The notes under the pieces: model-generated
The model's input: only the letters and a program-made list of their open reading frames with translations
What the model was told of the DNA's origin: nothing
Database searches by the model: none
Shown: piece by piece, positions 51,496-60,482 of the stretch
How the letters are laid out: the number at the start of each line of letters is the position of its first letter
Numbering within the stretch: the stretch's first letter is position 1
Made by a program: the position numbers and the translations under genes
NCBI GenBank assembly: GCA_017615795.1
Contig: JAFZZK010000028.1
Coordinates: 1-64,000, forward strand
Source: Bacteroidales bacterium
Lineage (GTDB): Bacteria; Bacteroidota; Bacteroidia; Bacteroidales; WCHB1-69
Reading direction: 5' to 3'
DNA length: 64,000 nucleotides

Positions 51496-52668
51496 ATGAG
51501 ACACATTCTACCACGCATTGTTACGATCATGTTAATTTTCAGCTTGACCACTGTCGCTTCCGCGCAAAAGGAAAGCAAACGGGAGAAACGGGAGAAAGAA
51601 AAAACTTCCGCTGAGCAGTCTGAGCCGAAAAAGGAACGCAAGTTCCATATCAGCGACTACCTTTCGGTAGGCGGATACATCAACGGCCAATACGAATATG
51701 TCAACCAGTCGGAAAGCGACGGGACGATCACGCAAAGCAGCGTCATGCAGATCCGGCGCGCACGTTTAGACCTGAAAGGCACCATCACTCCCAAAATCGA
51801 ATTCCGCTTACAGGCCGACTTCGCCAACTCCCCGAAATTGATCGACGCCTTCGTGAAACTCAAGTTCTGTCGCTACGCCAACTTGCAGGTGGGACAATTC
51901 AAAACACCCTTCACCTTGGAAAATCCCTATTCCCCATTAGACCTGGAATTTGCCGACAACGCGCAGGTCATCTCGGCCTTGGCAGGCTACAATGACGTGT
52001 CTGGCGTGAGCAGCTTTTCTACAGGACGCGAGATCGGCGCCATGTTGTACGGCACGCTGCTGCAATTCGAGCGCGATGGCGAGAAATACCCGCTGTTGGG
52101 TTATAGCGTGGGCGTCTTCGGCGGCAACGGCATCAACGTCAAGAAGGACAACATGGCCAAGGACATCGCCGGACGCATCGAGTTCCACCCCTTCCTCAAA
52201 CATTTCGTGCTTTCCGGATCCGCCTACTGGGGCCGATATGCCATGGCAGACGATCTTGACGGCCTGCGGCTACGCTGTGCCGGCGGCGCCGAATATAAAG
52301 ACGAGAACCTCACCGTACGAAGCGAGTATGTATGGGGCATGACCGACATTGCCCACACGGACGCGGACAACGTCCTCTATGTGCAGCGTTTAAATACCCA
52401 AGGCTTTTACGTTACCGGCGGCTATTGGTTCCGATTTGGATGGGGTGCCAAAAGCACTGTGCAACAAAAGCTGCGCCCCGTTTTGCGCTACGACTTCTAC
52501 CAAAAGGACCTCTCCGCCGAAAACGGCGCATCCCACCACTACAGTGCCGGTATCGACTGGTGGCCCGAAAAACATGTGCAGCTGCGCTTGCAGTACACTT
52601 TGCGACAAAAGCAGCGCAGTCTGTACCTCGGCCACGCCTTCTTAACCATGCTTTCCGTAAAATTCTAA
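51496..52668 (+). CDS. Outer-membrane porin, phosphate-selective O/P type
   Basis: A 390-residue protein with a signal peptide ending at VASAQ (residue 24), a charged segment (KESKREKREKEK and after) and then a beta-barrel of the OprP/OprO family: VGGYINGQYEYVNQ, RRARLDLKGTITPKIEFRLQ, LQVGQFKTPFTLENPYS. The last strand ends LSVKF with a terminal Phe, as barrel-assembly signals do. The position divergent from pstS supports phosphate or polyphosphate entry. It converges on trmH, 31 bases away. Confidence 0.88.
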   Translation: MRHILPRIVTIMLIFSLTTVASAQKESKREKREKEKTSAEQSEPKKERKFHISDYLSVGGYINGQYEYVNQSESDGTITQSSVMQIRRARLDLKGTITPKIEFRLQADFANSPKLIDAFVKLKFCRYANLQVGQFKTPFTLENPYSPLDLEFADNAQVISALAGYNDVSGVSSFSTGREIGAMLYGTLLQFERDGEKYPLLGYSVGVFGGNGINVKKDNMAKDIAGRIEFHPFLKHFVLSGSAYWGRYAMADDLDGLRLRCAGGAEYKDENLTVRSEYVWGMTDIAHTDADNVLYVQRLNTQGFYVTGGYWFRFGWGAKSTVQQKLRPVLRYDFYQKDLSAENGASHHYSAGIDWWPEKHVQLRLQYTLRQKQRSLYLGHAFLTMLSVKF

Positions 52669-52699
52669 GGTGTTTCTGTTCCGGAATCTGACTGCCGGC

Positions 52700-53386
52700 C
52701 TATTTTTTCAGAAAGTGGTCCACCATCGCATCGGGGTCGCGGAGACTCTTTTGGAGCCACTCGAAATAGAGAGCCTCGCGTTCGTCGGCAGACAGACGCC
52801 ATTCGACCCCTGAGCGGCGAAGGCGTTCCGTGAAATGTGAAAGTATGATGGCAGCGGAATTGGAGATGTTGAAACTCTCGGTGAAGCCATACATCGGGAT
52901 GAGCGCGGCGCCATCAGACAAACGCACGGCCTCCTCTGACAATCCGGTCAGCTCGGTGCCGAACAGGAACGCGGTCTTGCGCTCCACAGGCAAATCGTGG
53001 ATGGTGGTTCTCTTCTCGTCGGGGAGCGTGGCGATGACGGTATAGCCACGTGCATGCAGGTCGTCAATGCAGCGGCGGACATTATCCTCCGACTGCGGGT
53101 AGTGGTGCAGTGTCAGCCACTTGTCGGCCCCCATGCTGATATCCTTGTGAACCTCGAAGGCGTTGCGGTGCTCCACGATATAGGCATCCTGCACGCCATA
53201 GCACTCACAACTGCGCATCACGGCGCTGATATTCTGGGTTTGGTAAAGGTCCTCCAACACCACAGTCACATGGCGCGTGCGATTGTCAAGCACCTCCTGC
53301 AGACGCGCCTTGCGCTCCTCCGTCACAAACTGCGACAAATACACTGTCAAATCCGCCCTGAGCTGCTTATCTTCTATTCGTCTCAT
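52700..53386 (-). CDS. TrmH/SpoU family RNA 2'-O-methyltransferase
   Basis: A 228-residue SPOUT methyltransferase. Motif 1 NISAVMRSCECYGV, motif 2 FLFGTELTGLSEEAV and motif 3 IPMYGFTESFNISNSAA form the knotted SAM site. The short N-terminal helix and the C-terminal extension match TrmH, which methylates the 2'-OH of G18 in tRNA. Related enzymes modify rRNA, so the target is probable only. A terminator on the upstream side separates it from HU. Confidence 0.9.
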   Translation of the reverse strand: MRRIEDKQLRADLTVYLSQFVTEERKARLQEVLDNRTRHVTVVLEDLYQTQNISAVMRSCECYGVQDAYIVEHRNAFEVHKDISMGADKWLTLHHYPQSEDNVRRCIDDLHARGYTVIATLPDEKRTTIHDLPVERKTAFLFGTELTGLSEEAVRLSDGAALIPMYGFTESFNISNSAAIILSHFTERLRRSGVEWRLSADEREALYFEWLQKSLRDPDAMVDHFLKK

Positions 53387-53399
53387 AATAGTATATACA

Positions 53400-53430
53400 A
53401 CAAGAAAGCCCTTATTCAGGGCTTTCTTGT
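53400..53430 (-). terminator. Terminator after the HU gene
   Basis: A 13-bp perfect stem (CAAGAAAGCCCT/AGGGCTTTCTTG plus one A-T pair) with a 5-base loop, 22 bases past the HU stop; the T-rich side serves the minus strand. Confidence 0.75.
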
Positions 53431-53451
53431 GAATTGTGTAAAATCGATGAA

Positions 53452-53721
53452 TTATTTGAGGTCACCCAATTTGGAACCAACTTTGAATTTGACCACCTTC
53501 TTTGCAGGAATCTTGATGGCTTTCTTGGTTCTGGGGTTCAGACCCTTGCGGGCAGCGCGTTTTTTCACCTCGAAAGTGCCGAAACCAACCAAGGAGAGTT
53601 TGCCACCCTTCTTGAGGACTTCACCCGTGGTGCACATGAAAGCATCCAAGGCACTCTTGGCTTGAACTTTGGTCAAACCGGCTTTTTCAGCCATTGCATC
53701 GATTAATTCGCTTTTATTCAT
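53452..53721 (-). CDS. HU family DNA-binding protein
   Basis: An 89-residue nucleoid protein: MNKSELIDAMAEKAGLTKVQ helix pair, GFGTFEVKKRAARKGLNPRT with the DNA-intercalating arm (NPRT in place of NPQT), and a KVGSKLGDLK end. It bends DNA and helps organise the chromosome. It has its own promoter and terminator. Confidence 0.96.
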   Translation of the reverse strand: MNKSELIDAMAEKAGLTKVQAKSALDAFMCTTGEVLKKGGKLSLVGFGTFEVKKRAARKGLNPRTKKAIKIPAKKVVKFKVGSKLGDLK

Positions 53722-53764
53722 ACTCGTTAATTTTAAAAGGTTTTGAAATTAGATTAATGAGCAG

Positions 53765-53772
53765 CAAATTTA
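53765..53772 (-). promoter_or_regulatory. Promoter -7 element for HU
   Basis: On the minus strand TAAATTTG matches TAnnTTTG, 44 bases before the ATG at 53721. Confidence 0.6.
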
Positions 53773-53876
53773 GTTGATTTTGCGTATCAACGTAGTTATC
53801 AGCAACTTTTTTTTAATAAAGTTAAAAAAATATCAAATTTGTTTATTGCACATATGTGAATATCGGAATAACTACA

Positions 53877-54863
53877 CTAAAATAATTTTTTTGTGTAGTT
53901 ATCAAACCTGAAACCAGCGATAAAATCTTCCACTTTCATCCGTTTTTTCCCTTCGATTTGCAGGATTTCAATAGAAATTTCGCGGTTTTTAGCGGAAACG
54001 AGCAACTTTTTGTTGTTTTCTATCGAGAAAGTTCCAGGCAAATCCATGGCATTTTTGTCAGTAACGGATGCCTTGAAAATTTTAAGAACCAGTTCCCGCG
54101 ACGAGTTTCCTCCTTGTTCAGATGAATGGGTTTTGTCGCCCAAAAACGTGTGCAAGCGTGTGAAGGCTCCCGGGTATGGCGACAGTCCGCGAATCTTATC
54201 GCAGATATGCTCGGCCGTATCATTCCATTCGATGAGCATGTCTTCCTTGAAGATTTTTGGGGCAGGCTTGAGGTTCTCCAGCACAGGTTGCGGGAAAGAG
54301 CGCACCTTGTCCTGCTCGATGTCCCGAAGGGTCTGCACCGCAATTTCGGCGCCGGCGGCCATGAGTTTGTCATGAAGCGAGCCGCCATCGTCGTCCGGGG
54401 CAATTTCGACCTGCGTTTGCCGCACAATCTCGCCAGTGTCGGTATGTTCATCCAGGAAAAACGTCGTGACGCCCGTTTTTTTCTCGCCGTTGACGATAGC
54501 CCACTGGATAGGGGCGGCTCCGCGATACTGCGGCAACAGAGAGGCATGGACGTTGAACGTGCCGTGCGGCGGGATTGTATAAACCTCTTTGGGCAACATG
54601 CGGAAGGCCACGACCACGAACACGTCGGCGTGCAATGACTGCAACTGTGACACAAACTCTTCGTCGCGTAGCCGGACGGGCTGCAGCAACGGCAGATTGT
54701 GCTCAAGGGCATATTGCTTCACGCTGGAGCATTTGAGGTGCTGGCCGCGTCCCGCGGGCTTGTCGGGCGTGGTAACCACGGCGGCCACATCGTAGCCTGC
54801 GGCGACAATGCGGTCAAGCGTGGCGACAGCGAACTCGGGCGTACCCATAAAAACGACTCTCAT
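53877..54863 (-). CDS. fmt: Methionyl-tRNA formyltransferase
   Basis: A 328-residue enzyme from the ATG at 54863 (a GTG codon precedes it in frame). MRVVFMGTPEFAV opens the Rossmann fold, NVHASLLPQYRGAAPIQWAI is the formyl-folate site motif, and FLDEHTDTGEI follows. The C-terminal OB domain is shorter on recognisable motif but present. It formylates initiator Met-tRNA. It follows ribH by 11 bases. Confidence 0.96.
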   Translation of the reverse strand: MRVVFMGTPEFAVATLDRIVAAGYDVAAVVTTPDKPAGRGQHLKCSSVKQYALEHNLPLLQPVRLRDEEFVSQLQSLHADVFVVVAFRMLPKEVYTIPPHGTFNVHASLLPQYRGAAPIQWAIVNGEKKTGVTTFFLDEHTDTGEIVRQTQVEIAPDDDGGSLHDKLMAAGAEIAVQTLRDIEQDKVRSFPQPVLENLKPAPKIFKEDMLIEWNDTAEHICDKIRGLSPYPGAFTRLHTFLGDKTHSSEQGGNSSRELVLKIFKASVTDKNAMDLPGTFSIENNKKLLVSAKNREISIEILQIEGKKRMKVEDFIAGFRFDNYTKKLF

Positions 54864-54874
54864 CACGATCAGTT

Positions 54875-55381
54875 TTAAGGTTTTTCATCCAATTCTTGCC
54901 GCAGCGCAAGCATCTTGAGACAGCTCACGGCGCCTTCGACGCCCTTGTTGCCATGCACGCCACCCGCGCGGTCCTCGGCCTGCTGCATGTCGTTGGTGGT
55001 GAGCACGCTGAAGATGGTGGGTTTCCGATGGTCGAGCCCCACGCGCATGATGCCTTGTGCAACGGCCTGTGCGATGAATTCGAAGTGGCGTGTTTCGCCC
55101 TGGATAATGCAGCCGATACAGATGACAGCGTCCAACGTGGGATCCGCCGCGTACAGCAGGTCGGCGCCGGAGGGCAGCTCGAAACTGCCGGGCACATGAT
55201 GCACGATAATATTCTCTTCCAACACGCCGTAATCGAGCAGCGTTTGGCAAGCTCCCAGCAAAAGAGAATCGGTAATGCGGTCGTTCCATTCGCTGACCAC
55301 AATACCGATTCTTATTTTTTTATTGAAATTAATGCTAAAAGGAGTAAACTCCGAAAGATTCTTTTTTTTCTCTTGAGACAT
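54875..55381 (-). CDS. ribH: 6,7-dimethyl-8-ribityllumazine synthase
   Basis: A 168-residue protein. RIGIVVSEWNDRITDSLL starts the fold, VPGSFELPSGAD and CIGCIIQGETRHFEFIA line the active site, and TTNDMQQAEDRAG is the C-terminal motif. It makes the substrate of riboflavin synthase, whose gene is at 18442 on the other strand. It starts 5 bases after the TPR gene stop. Confidence 0.96.
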   Translation of the reverse strand: MSQEKKKNLSEFTPFSINFNKKIRIGIVVSEWNDRITDSLLLGACQTLLDYGVLEENIIVHHVPGSFELPSGADLLYAADPTLDAVICIGCIIQGETRHFEFIAQAVAQGIMRVGLDHRKPTIFSVLTTNDMQQAEDRAGGVHGNKGVEGAVSCLKMLALRQELDEKP

Positions 55382-55386
55382 TGGGA

Positions 55387-56088
55387 TTATTTGGATTTGG
55401 CCTGAGCACGCTCCTTGTATTGGGCGATATTCATTCTATTGTATTCAGCATAGAAGTTATCCTCAATCTTCTGATAAGCATTTAGGGCTTCACTCCATTT
55501 TTCCTGTCTCTCATACATTTGTCCTAATTTAAAGAGGGCGTTGGGGGCATTGTACGGATCCTTGGCCTTGGCAGCTTTTTGATAATACTTCAAAGCTTCG
55601 GCTTCATCGCCCTGTTCGTCAAGAAGGTCGCCGATGAGGGCTTGGCAGCCATACCAAAGCACATCCTCTTTCTTCTTGAACTTCTTCAGAAAATCAAGGG
55701 CTTCGTCTTTCTGACCGAGTTTAAGATAGCACAAGCCGGCATAATAGCGGGCGGTGTTGGCGGTTTTCGTGATCTTGTAATTATCGGCGATCGTGAGGAA
55801 GCCATCGTTCTCGTCATCGCCTTCGAGGGCGAGGTTGAGGGAGGCGCTGTCACCGGCCATCAGCATGCTGATGGGGTATGTCATGTCGGCGGAAGCCTCG
55901 GCACTTTTCTTCTGGATATAGAATCTATTGAAGAGGATGATGGCCAAAATAACGACGAGAATACCTATGACGACGCCGTAAATGATGTTTTGATATTTGT
56001 TAAAGAAAGCGATAGTCTTGGTTACGAAATTTTCTTTAACTTCTTCATTTTCAACTTTCTTACTGCCTAATTTTTCGTTGCTTGCCAT
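55387..56088 (-). CDS. Membrane-anchored tetratricopeptide-repeat protein (YfgM-like)
   Basis: A 233-residue protein with a charged cytoplasmic N terminus, one membrane helix (IIYGVVIGILVVILAIILF) and periplasmic TPR-type helices (TARYYAGLCYLKLGQKDEAL and APNALFKLGQMYERQ). The layout is that of YfgM, an accessory of the Sec translocon and outer-membrane assembly; this assignment is by architecture. It is the first gene of TPR-ribH-fmt. Confidence 0.8.
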   Translation of the reverse strand: MASNEKLGSKKVENEEVKENFVTKTIAFFNKYQNIIYGVVIGILVVILAIILFNRFYIQKKSAEASADMTYPISMLMAGDSASLNLALEGDDENDGFLTIADNYKITKTANTARYYAGLCYLKLGQKDEALDFLKKFKKKEDVLWYGCQALIGDLLDEQGDEAEALKYYQKAAKAKDPYNAPNALFKLGQMYERQEKWSEALNAYQKIEDNFYAEYNRMNIAQYKERAQAKSK

Positions 56089-56116
56089 AATTTCTTTACT
56101 TTATTTTTTGAGGGCG

Positions 56117-56124
56117 CAAAAATA
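56117..56124 (-). promoter_or_regulatory. Promoter -7 element for TPR-ribH-fmt
   Basis: On the minus strand TATTTTTG matches TAnnTTTG, 29 bases before the ATG at 56088. Confidence 0.65.
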
Positions 56125-56154
56125 CAATTTTTTTAGATAACAGAGTGTGGTTTT

Positions 56155-57084
56155 TTAATCTTTCTTGCTGGGCAGGATTTCCTTCAGCCAATCACGGAAC
56201 AAATAGAGGTATGCACGCTTGTACACATGCCTGAACATGAACTTGTCCTCCTTATGGTTCAGCTCTTTTTTCTCCGTTTCGGGATGTGTGATGGGCATGA
56301 TGGGATAAGCGTTCTTGCGGAGATGACGAATCGTTCGTCTGTCGTTTCCCTTGAACCCCACATTTGTGACAAGATTGAGATACGGCTGGATACAAATTCC
56401 TTTGTGGGCCCACACGTGGAGGTTGATTTGGTAGTCCCAATACGGGGCGTTGTTTTTCTTAATGATATTGAACCTGTTGATCCAATACGTACGGAACTTG
56501 GGCTTGTTCATGTACGGGGCAACAATTTGGGCAAAGTCCTCCGGCTTGTATTTTTGCATAGAGAAAGAGAAGTCCTGCCAGCGGTTGCGCCACGTGGCAA
56601 AGCCCCAGGTGGTTGCGTACGCAGAGAAGAAATAGGAACTGCCGCCCTTGTGGAGACGTTTCTTGTAGCGTTGGCGGCTGCGATGCCTCAGGTAGGTGCC
56701 GCCAATGCTGAACACCTGTTCATCGTTCCTATATTGCCGTAGCAATTCCTCGCAGTACGGGAAGAAATCGTAGGTGGGCAGCGTGTCCTCGAAGAGGATG
56801 ATGCCCTCTTCTTCCTTTTCGAAAAACCATTGCATGGCTTTGAGGATCATCTCGGACTTGCCGAGGTGCTCTTCCATCCAAAGGTTGTGTTGCTGGCAAG
56901 TCCAGGCAGGCTGGATGACCGCACGGGTCTGGTAGACGCGCGCACGGTCAAGGGAGTCGCCGCGTTTGGGACCGTCACAAGCCACGTACAACTCGGTGGG
57001 CTGCACAGTGCTGATAATCTGGAAGAGGTTGTGCGTCTCCTCTATGCGATTGTAGAGGACGAGCAATATAGGAACCTTGAACAT
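56155..57084 (-). CDS. Glycosyltransferase, HlpA-like nucleotide-diphospho-sugar transferase family
   Basis: A 309-residue GT-A-like protein. VPILLVLYNRIEETHNLF opens the fold, LYVACDGPKRGDSLD is the first Asp site, and GIILFEDTLPTYDFFPY is where relatives usually have an E-D-D-C motif; here it reads E-D-T, a change at a metal-binding position. SSYFFSAYATTWGFATWRNRW is typical of the family. It probably acts on surface glycans, with the caveat about the altered motif. It follows the DUF1015 gene by 15 bases. Confidence 0.8.
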   Translation of the reverse strand: MFKVPILLVLYNRIEETHNLFQIISTVQPTELYVACDGPKRGDSLDRARVYQTRAVIQPAWTCQQHNLWMEEHLGKSEMILKAMQWFFEKEEEGIILFEDTLPTYDFFPYCEELLRQYRNDEQVFSIGGTYLRHRSRQRYKKRLHKGGSSYFFSAYATTWGFATWRNRWQDFSFSMQKYKPEDFAQIVAPYMNKPKFRTYWINRFNIIKKNNAPYWDYQINLHVWAHKGICIQPYLNLVTNVGFKGNDRRTIRHLRKNAYPIMPITHPETEKKELNHKEDKFMFRHVYKRAYLYLFRDWLKEILPSKKD

Positions 57085-57099
57085 TGTGTGCGATAAGAT

Positions 57100-58365
57100 T
57101 TATGCCAACTCGTGGATAACAAGACCTGAGCGGAGCTTCGGCTCGAACCAGGTGGTCTTCGGGGGCATGATGTTGCCCGTGTCGGCGATGTCGATGATTT
57201 GCTGCATGGAAACAGGATAGAGGGCGAAGGCCACCTTCATCTCGCCGCTGTCGACGCGACGTTTGAGCTCGCCCAAGCCACGGATGCCGCCCACAAAGTC
57301 GATGCGCTTGTCGGTACGGAGGTCCTTGATGCCGAGAATCTTGTCAAGCACCAGGTTGCTGAGGATGGTGACATCCAGCACGCCGATGGGATCGCTGTCG
57401 TTGAACGTTCCGGGCTTGGCGTTCATCTTGTACCAATGGCCATCGAGGTACATGCTGAACTCATGCAGTTTGGAGGGCTTGTATATTTCCGTGCCCATAT
57501 CCTCCACGGTGTAGGTTTCAGCCACAGCGTTGAGGAACTGTTCCTTGGTCAGGCCGTTGAGGTCCTTCACCACGCGGTTGTAGTCGATGATGTTGAGTTG
57601 GTTGTCCGGGAAGATCACCGTCATGAAGTAATTGTATTCCTCTTTACCGGTGTGGTTGGGATTATGTTCCTTCTTCTCCTGGCCCACGAGGGCGGCGGCG
57701 GCGCTGCGGTGGTGGCCGTCGGCGATGTACATGGCGGGCACCTTCGTGGCGAAGAGTTCCACCAGCTCGTCGATGAGCTTGCGGTCATCGATGACCCAGA
57801 AGCGATGACCGAAGCCGTCTTCCTTGGCGATGAAATCGTAAACGGGTTCCTTGGCGGTCACGGAGGCCACAATCTCGTCGATGCGCGGCACGGCGGGATA
57901 GGCGAAGAACACCGGCTCCACATTGGCGTTGGTGATGCGCACGTGTTTCATGCGGTCTTCCTCCTTGTCCTTGCGGGTCAACTCATGTTTCTTGATCACC
58001 TTGTTGACATAGTCCTCGCTGTAGGCGCACGCCACGATGCCGTACTGCCAGTGCGCGTTGGGATCGGTCGGGTTCATGCTTTGTGCATAGATGTAGAGCT
58101 TTTCCTCTTTGTCCGGCACCAGCCAACCGTAATCCTTGAAGCTGTTGAAATTCTTCACCACCTGGAGATAGACTTCCAGGGAGTGTTCATCTGTGCCAAC
58201 GGGAAGGTCGATTTCAGCCTTGGTGACATGCAGCAGGCTATAGGGATTGCCTTCGCACTCTTTGCGGGCCTCTTCGGAATTCAACACGTCGTATGGACGG
58301 GAAGCCAACTTTTCAACAATCTCTTTGGGAGGACGTAATCCTTTGAATGGTTTAATGATAGACAT
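57100..58365 (-). CDS. DUF1015 family protein
   Basis: A 421-residue cytoplasmic protein starting SIIKPFKGLRPPKE, with SRPYDVLN, YIADGHHRSAAA (a ParB/Srx-like GHHR site) and YNYFMTVIFPDNQLNI. The GHHR motif recalls ParB-type nucleotide-binding folds. The family is widespread and often lies near serine-pathway genes in Bacteroidota, but its function is not known to me. No serine genes are adjacent here. Confidence 0.9.
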   Translation of the reverse strand: MSIIKPFKGLRPPKEIVEKLASRPYDVLNSEEARKECEGNPYSLLHVTKAEIDLPVGTDEHSLEVYLQVVKNFNSFKDYGWLVPDKEEKLYIYAQSMNPTDPNAHWQYGIVACAYSEDYVNKVIKKHELTRKDKEEDRMKHVRITNANVEPVFFAYPAVPRIDEIVASVTAKEPVYDFIAKEDGFGHRFWVIDDRKLIDELVELFATKVPAMYIADGHHRSAAAALVGQEKKEHNPNHTGKEEYNYFMTVIFPDNQLNIIDYNRVVKDLNGLTKEQFLNAVAETYTVEDMGTEIYKPSKLHEFSMYLDGHWYKMNAKPGTFNDSDPIGVLDVTILSNLVLDKILGIKDLRTDKRIDFVGGIRGLGELKRRVDSGEMKVAFALYPVSMQQIIDIADTGNIMPPKTTWFEPKLRSGLVIHELA

Positions 58366-58412
58366 AACTTTTATTTTTTTTGATGAATAATTTTATTGTT
58401 TAAAAGAGGGTG

Positions 58413-58443
58413 CAAAGATACAAAAATTGTTTGGTAGAGCCAA
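58413..58443 (-). promoter_or_regulatory. Promoter of the DUF1015 gene
   Basis: On the minus strand TTG (58443-58441), a 20-base spacer and TATCTTTG (58420-58413). Confidence 0.7.
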
Positions 58444-58515
58444 CGTTTTTTAGCCATTCACAATACCGGCGAAAACACGTACAGTTGACGGCTAACGGCT
58501 AATTACTAAAAATCG

Positions 58516-58523
58516 TATTTTTG
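58516..58523 (+). promoter_or_regulatory. Promoter -7 element for the ABC exporter
   Basis: TATTTTTG matches TAnnTTTG, 18 bases before the ATG at 58541. Confidence 0.6.
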
Positions 58524-58540
58524 CAGCCTCATTATTGTTT

Positions 58541-60370
58541 ATGAAGTACTTGAAGCGACTGACACGATATTTGCTCAACTACAAGGCCAATATTGCCGGC
58601 GTTTTGCTGGTGAACGTGCTGTACGCCTTCTTCTCCATCTTCACGCTCGGCCTGATTGTCCCATTCCTTTCGGTATTGTTCGAGCAGGTTGAACCTGTTA
58701 CTGCCAAGCCGGAATTTGCGCTCACATCCCGCTATTTCATCGACACCTTTTATTATTACATGGGGGTTGTGGTAGTCCGCCATGGCAAACATTCAGCACT
58801 TTTTTACATCGCTGGATCCATGATGCTCTCCTCGCTGCTTTCCAACGCATCCCGCTACCTTGGAGCCTACTGGTTGGCGCCTATCCGTTCCGGCATCATG
58901 CGCGACCTTCGCAACGACATGTACCACCGCCTGCTCATCCTGCCCCTTTCCTATTACTCCGAACAGCGAAAAGGCGACATCCTCAGCCGCATCGGCGCCG
59001 ACGTGCAGGAAGTGGAGTGGTCGGTGTTCTCTTCCCTCCAATCGCTTTTGCGCGACCCATTTTTAATTATCATCTTCCTCATCGCGCTTTTTAGCATTAG
59101 TGTCAAGATGACCCTTATCGCTTTGGTCATCCTTCCAGCAATCGCCTATCTGTTGGCCATTATCGGCAAAGGCATCAGGAAGTTCTCCACACGAACACAA
59201 CAACTTTTAGGCAAGATGAGCTCCTACTTCGAAGAGGCCATCGGTGGCCTGCGCGTCATCAAAGGCTACAACGCCATCGATCACACCTATGAGCGTTTTG
59301 AACAAGAGAATTTCAAGTTCTACAAACTCAACAAAAAGGTGTTCCGGATCAATGAGGTAGGCTCTCCTCTGACAGAGTTTCTCTGCATTCTGGCCCTGAT
59401 GGTCATCACGCTTGTGGGATTCAAGTTCTTTCCGGATGTTTCCTTGGGCAAGAGTACACTGTTCATGCTTTTCTTCGTGGTCTTCGCTCGCCTCATTGTG
59501 CCGGCGAAAGCCATGGTGACAACCTTCTACACGCTTCAGCGGGGCATGGCCGCCGCCGCCCGCGTCTATGAGGTAATCGATGCCGACGAAAAAATCCTGG
59601 AGTGTGAAAACGCATTGCCCGTAAGCAAGCTGAAAAGCACGATCGAGTTCAAGGACGTATCCTTCTCCTATCGTGATGTCAAAGTTCCGGAAGAGTGCGA
59701 GGTGCTTCAGCATGTGGATCTCACCATCCAAAAAGGGCAGACCATAGCCATTGTGGGGCCTTCGGGAAGTGGCAAGTCCACCATCGTTGACCTGCTTCCG
59801 AGATTTTACGATGTCCATTTCGGACAAATCCTGCTCGACGGGACGCCTTTGGACCGCTATATCATCTCCGACCTGCGCGCCCTTTTCGGCATGGTGAGCC
59901 AGGATGTGGTGCTTTTCAACGACACCGTGTACGAGAACATTGTCTTCGGCATGGAGAACGTAACAGAGGAGCAAGTCGTGGCCGCGGCGAAAGTGGCACA
60001 GGCGCACGACTTTATCATGGAGATGGAAAACGGATACGACACTGTCATCGGCGACCGGGGCATGCGGCTGTCGGGTGGCCAACGGCAGCGGCTCAGCATC
60101 GCGCGCGCCATCCTGCGCCAACCCGAGGTGCTCATCCTCGACGAAGCCACGTCAGCGCTTGACAACGAATCGGAGTACCTCTTCCAGGAAGCCCTGATAC
60201 CCTACGCACGCAAACATACAGCCATCATCATCGCCCACCGGCTGAGCACAATCCGATTCGCAGACCTCATCCTCTTCGTCCGTGACGGTCGCATCGTGGA
60301 GCAAGGCACCCATAACGAACTGATGCAGATGCACGGTGAATATTACAGTTTCCACTCTGCCCAACAGTAG
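58541..60370 (+). CDS. ABC exporter, MsbA-like (membrane and ATPase domains fused)
   Basis: A 609-residue half-transporter from ATG 58541; the in-frame TTG two codons earlier is less likely. Six membrane helices fill residues 1-330. The ATPase part has Walker A IVGPSGSGKSTI, Q-loop GMVSQDVVLFNDTVYENI, signature RLSGGQRQRLSIARA, Walker B VLILDEATSALD and the H-loop AHRLSTI. By similarity it may flip lipid A or another lipid across the inner membrane; LpxK in the same window shows lipid A is made. Substrate not certain. Confidence 0.93.
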   Translation: MKYLKRLTRYLLNYKANIAGVLLVNVLYAFFSIFTLGLIVPFLSVLFEQVEPVTAKPEFALTSRYFIDTFYYYMGVVVVRHGKHSALFYIAGSMMLSSLLSNASRYLGAYWLAPIRSGIMRDLRNDMYHRLLILPLSYYSEQRKGDILSRIGADVQEVEWSVFSSLQSLLRDPFLIIIFLIALFSISVKMTLIALVILPAIAYLLAIIGKGIRKFSTRTQQLLGKMSSYFEEAIGGLRVIKGYNAIDHTYERFEQENFKFYKLNKKVFRINEVGSPLTEFLCILALMVITLVGFKFFPDVSLGKSTLFMLFFVVFARLIVPAKAMVTTFYTLQRGMAAAARVYEVIDADEKILECENALPVSKLKSTIEFKDVSFSYRDVKVPEECEVLQHVDLTIQKGQTIAIVGPSGSGKSTIVDLLPRFYDVHFGQILLDGTPLDRYIISDLRALFGMVSQDVVLFNDTVYENIVFGMENVTEEQVVAAAKVAQAHDFIMEMENGYDTVIGDRGMRLSGGQRQRLSIARAILRQPEVLILDEATSALDNESEYLFQEALIPYARKHTAIIIAHRLSTIRFADLILFVRDGRIVEQGTHNELMQMHGEYYSFHSAQQ

Positions 60371-60414
60371 TTTTTTATACACACATTCATGTTCAAAAAA
60401 ACGAGACGCAGCAC

Positions 60415-60445
60415 TTGACATGCCCGTCGTGAAAACGTATTTTTG
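60415..60445 (+). promoter_or_regulatory. Promoter of ddl (TTG-N20-TAnnTTTG)
   Basis: TTGACA at 60415-60420 (TTG at 60415-60417), 20-base spacer after the TTG, TATTTTTG at 60438-60445, 37 bases before the ATG. Confidence 0.75.
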
Positions 60446-60482
60446 CGCGTTTAAACTATACAATAATTTAGTATAAGGCATC

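Noticed and set aside
57199..58338. Plus-strand frame of 379 codons opposite DUF1015
   Set aside because: Antisense shadow; DUF1015 is complete and has its own promoter.
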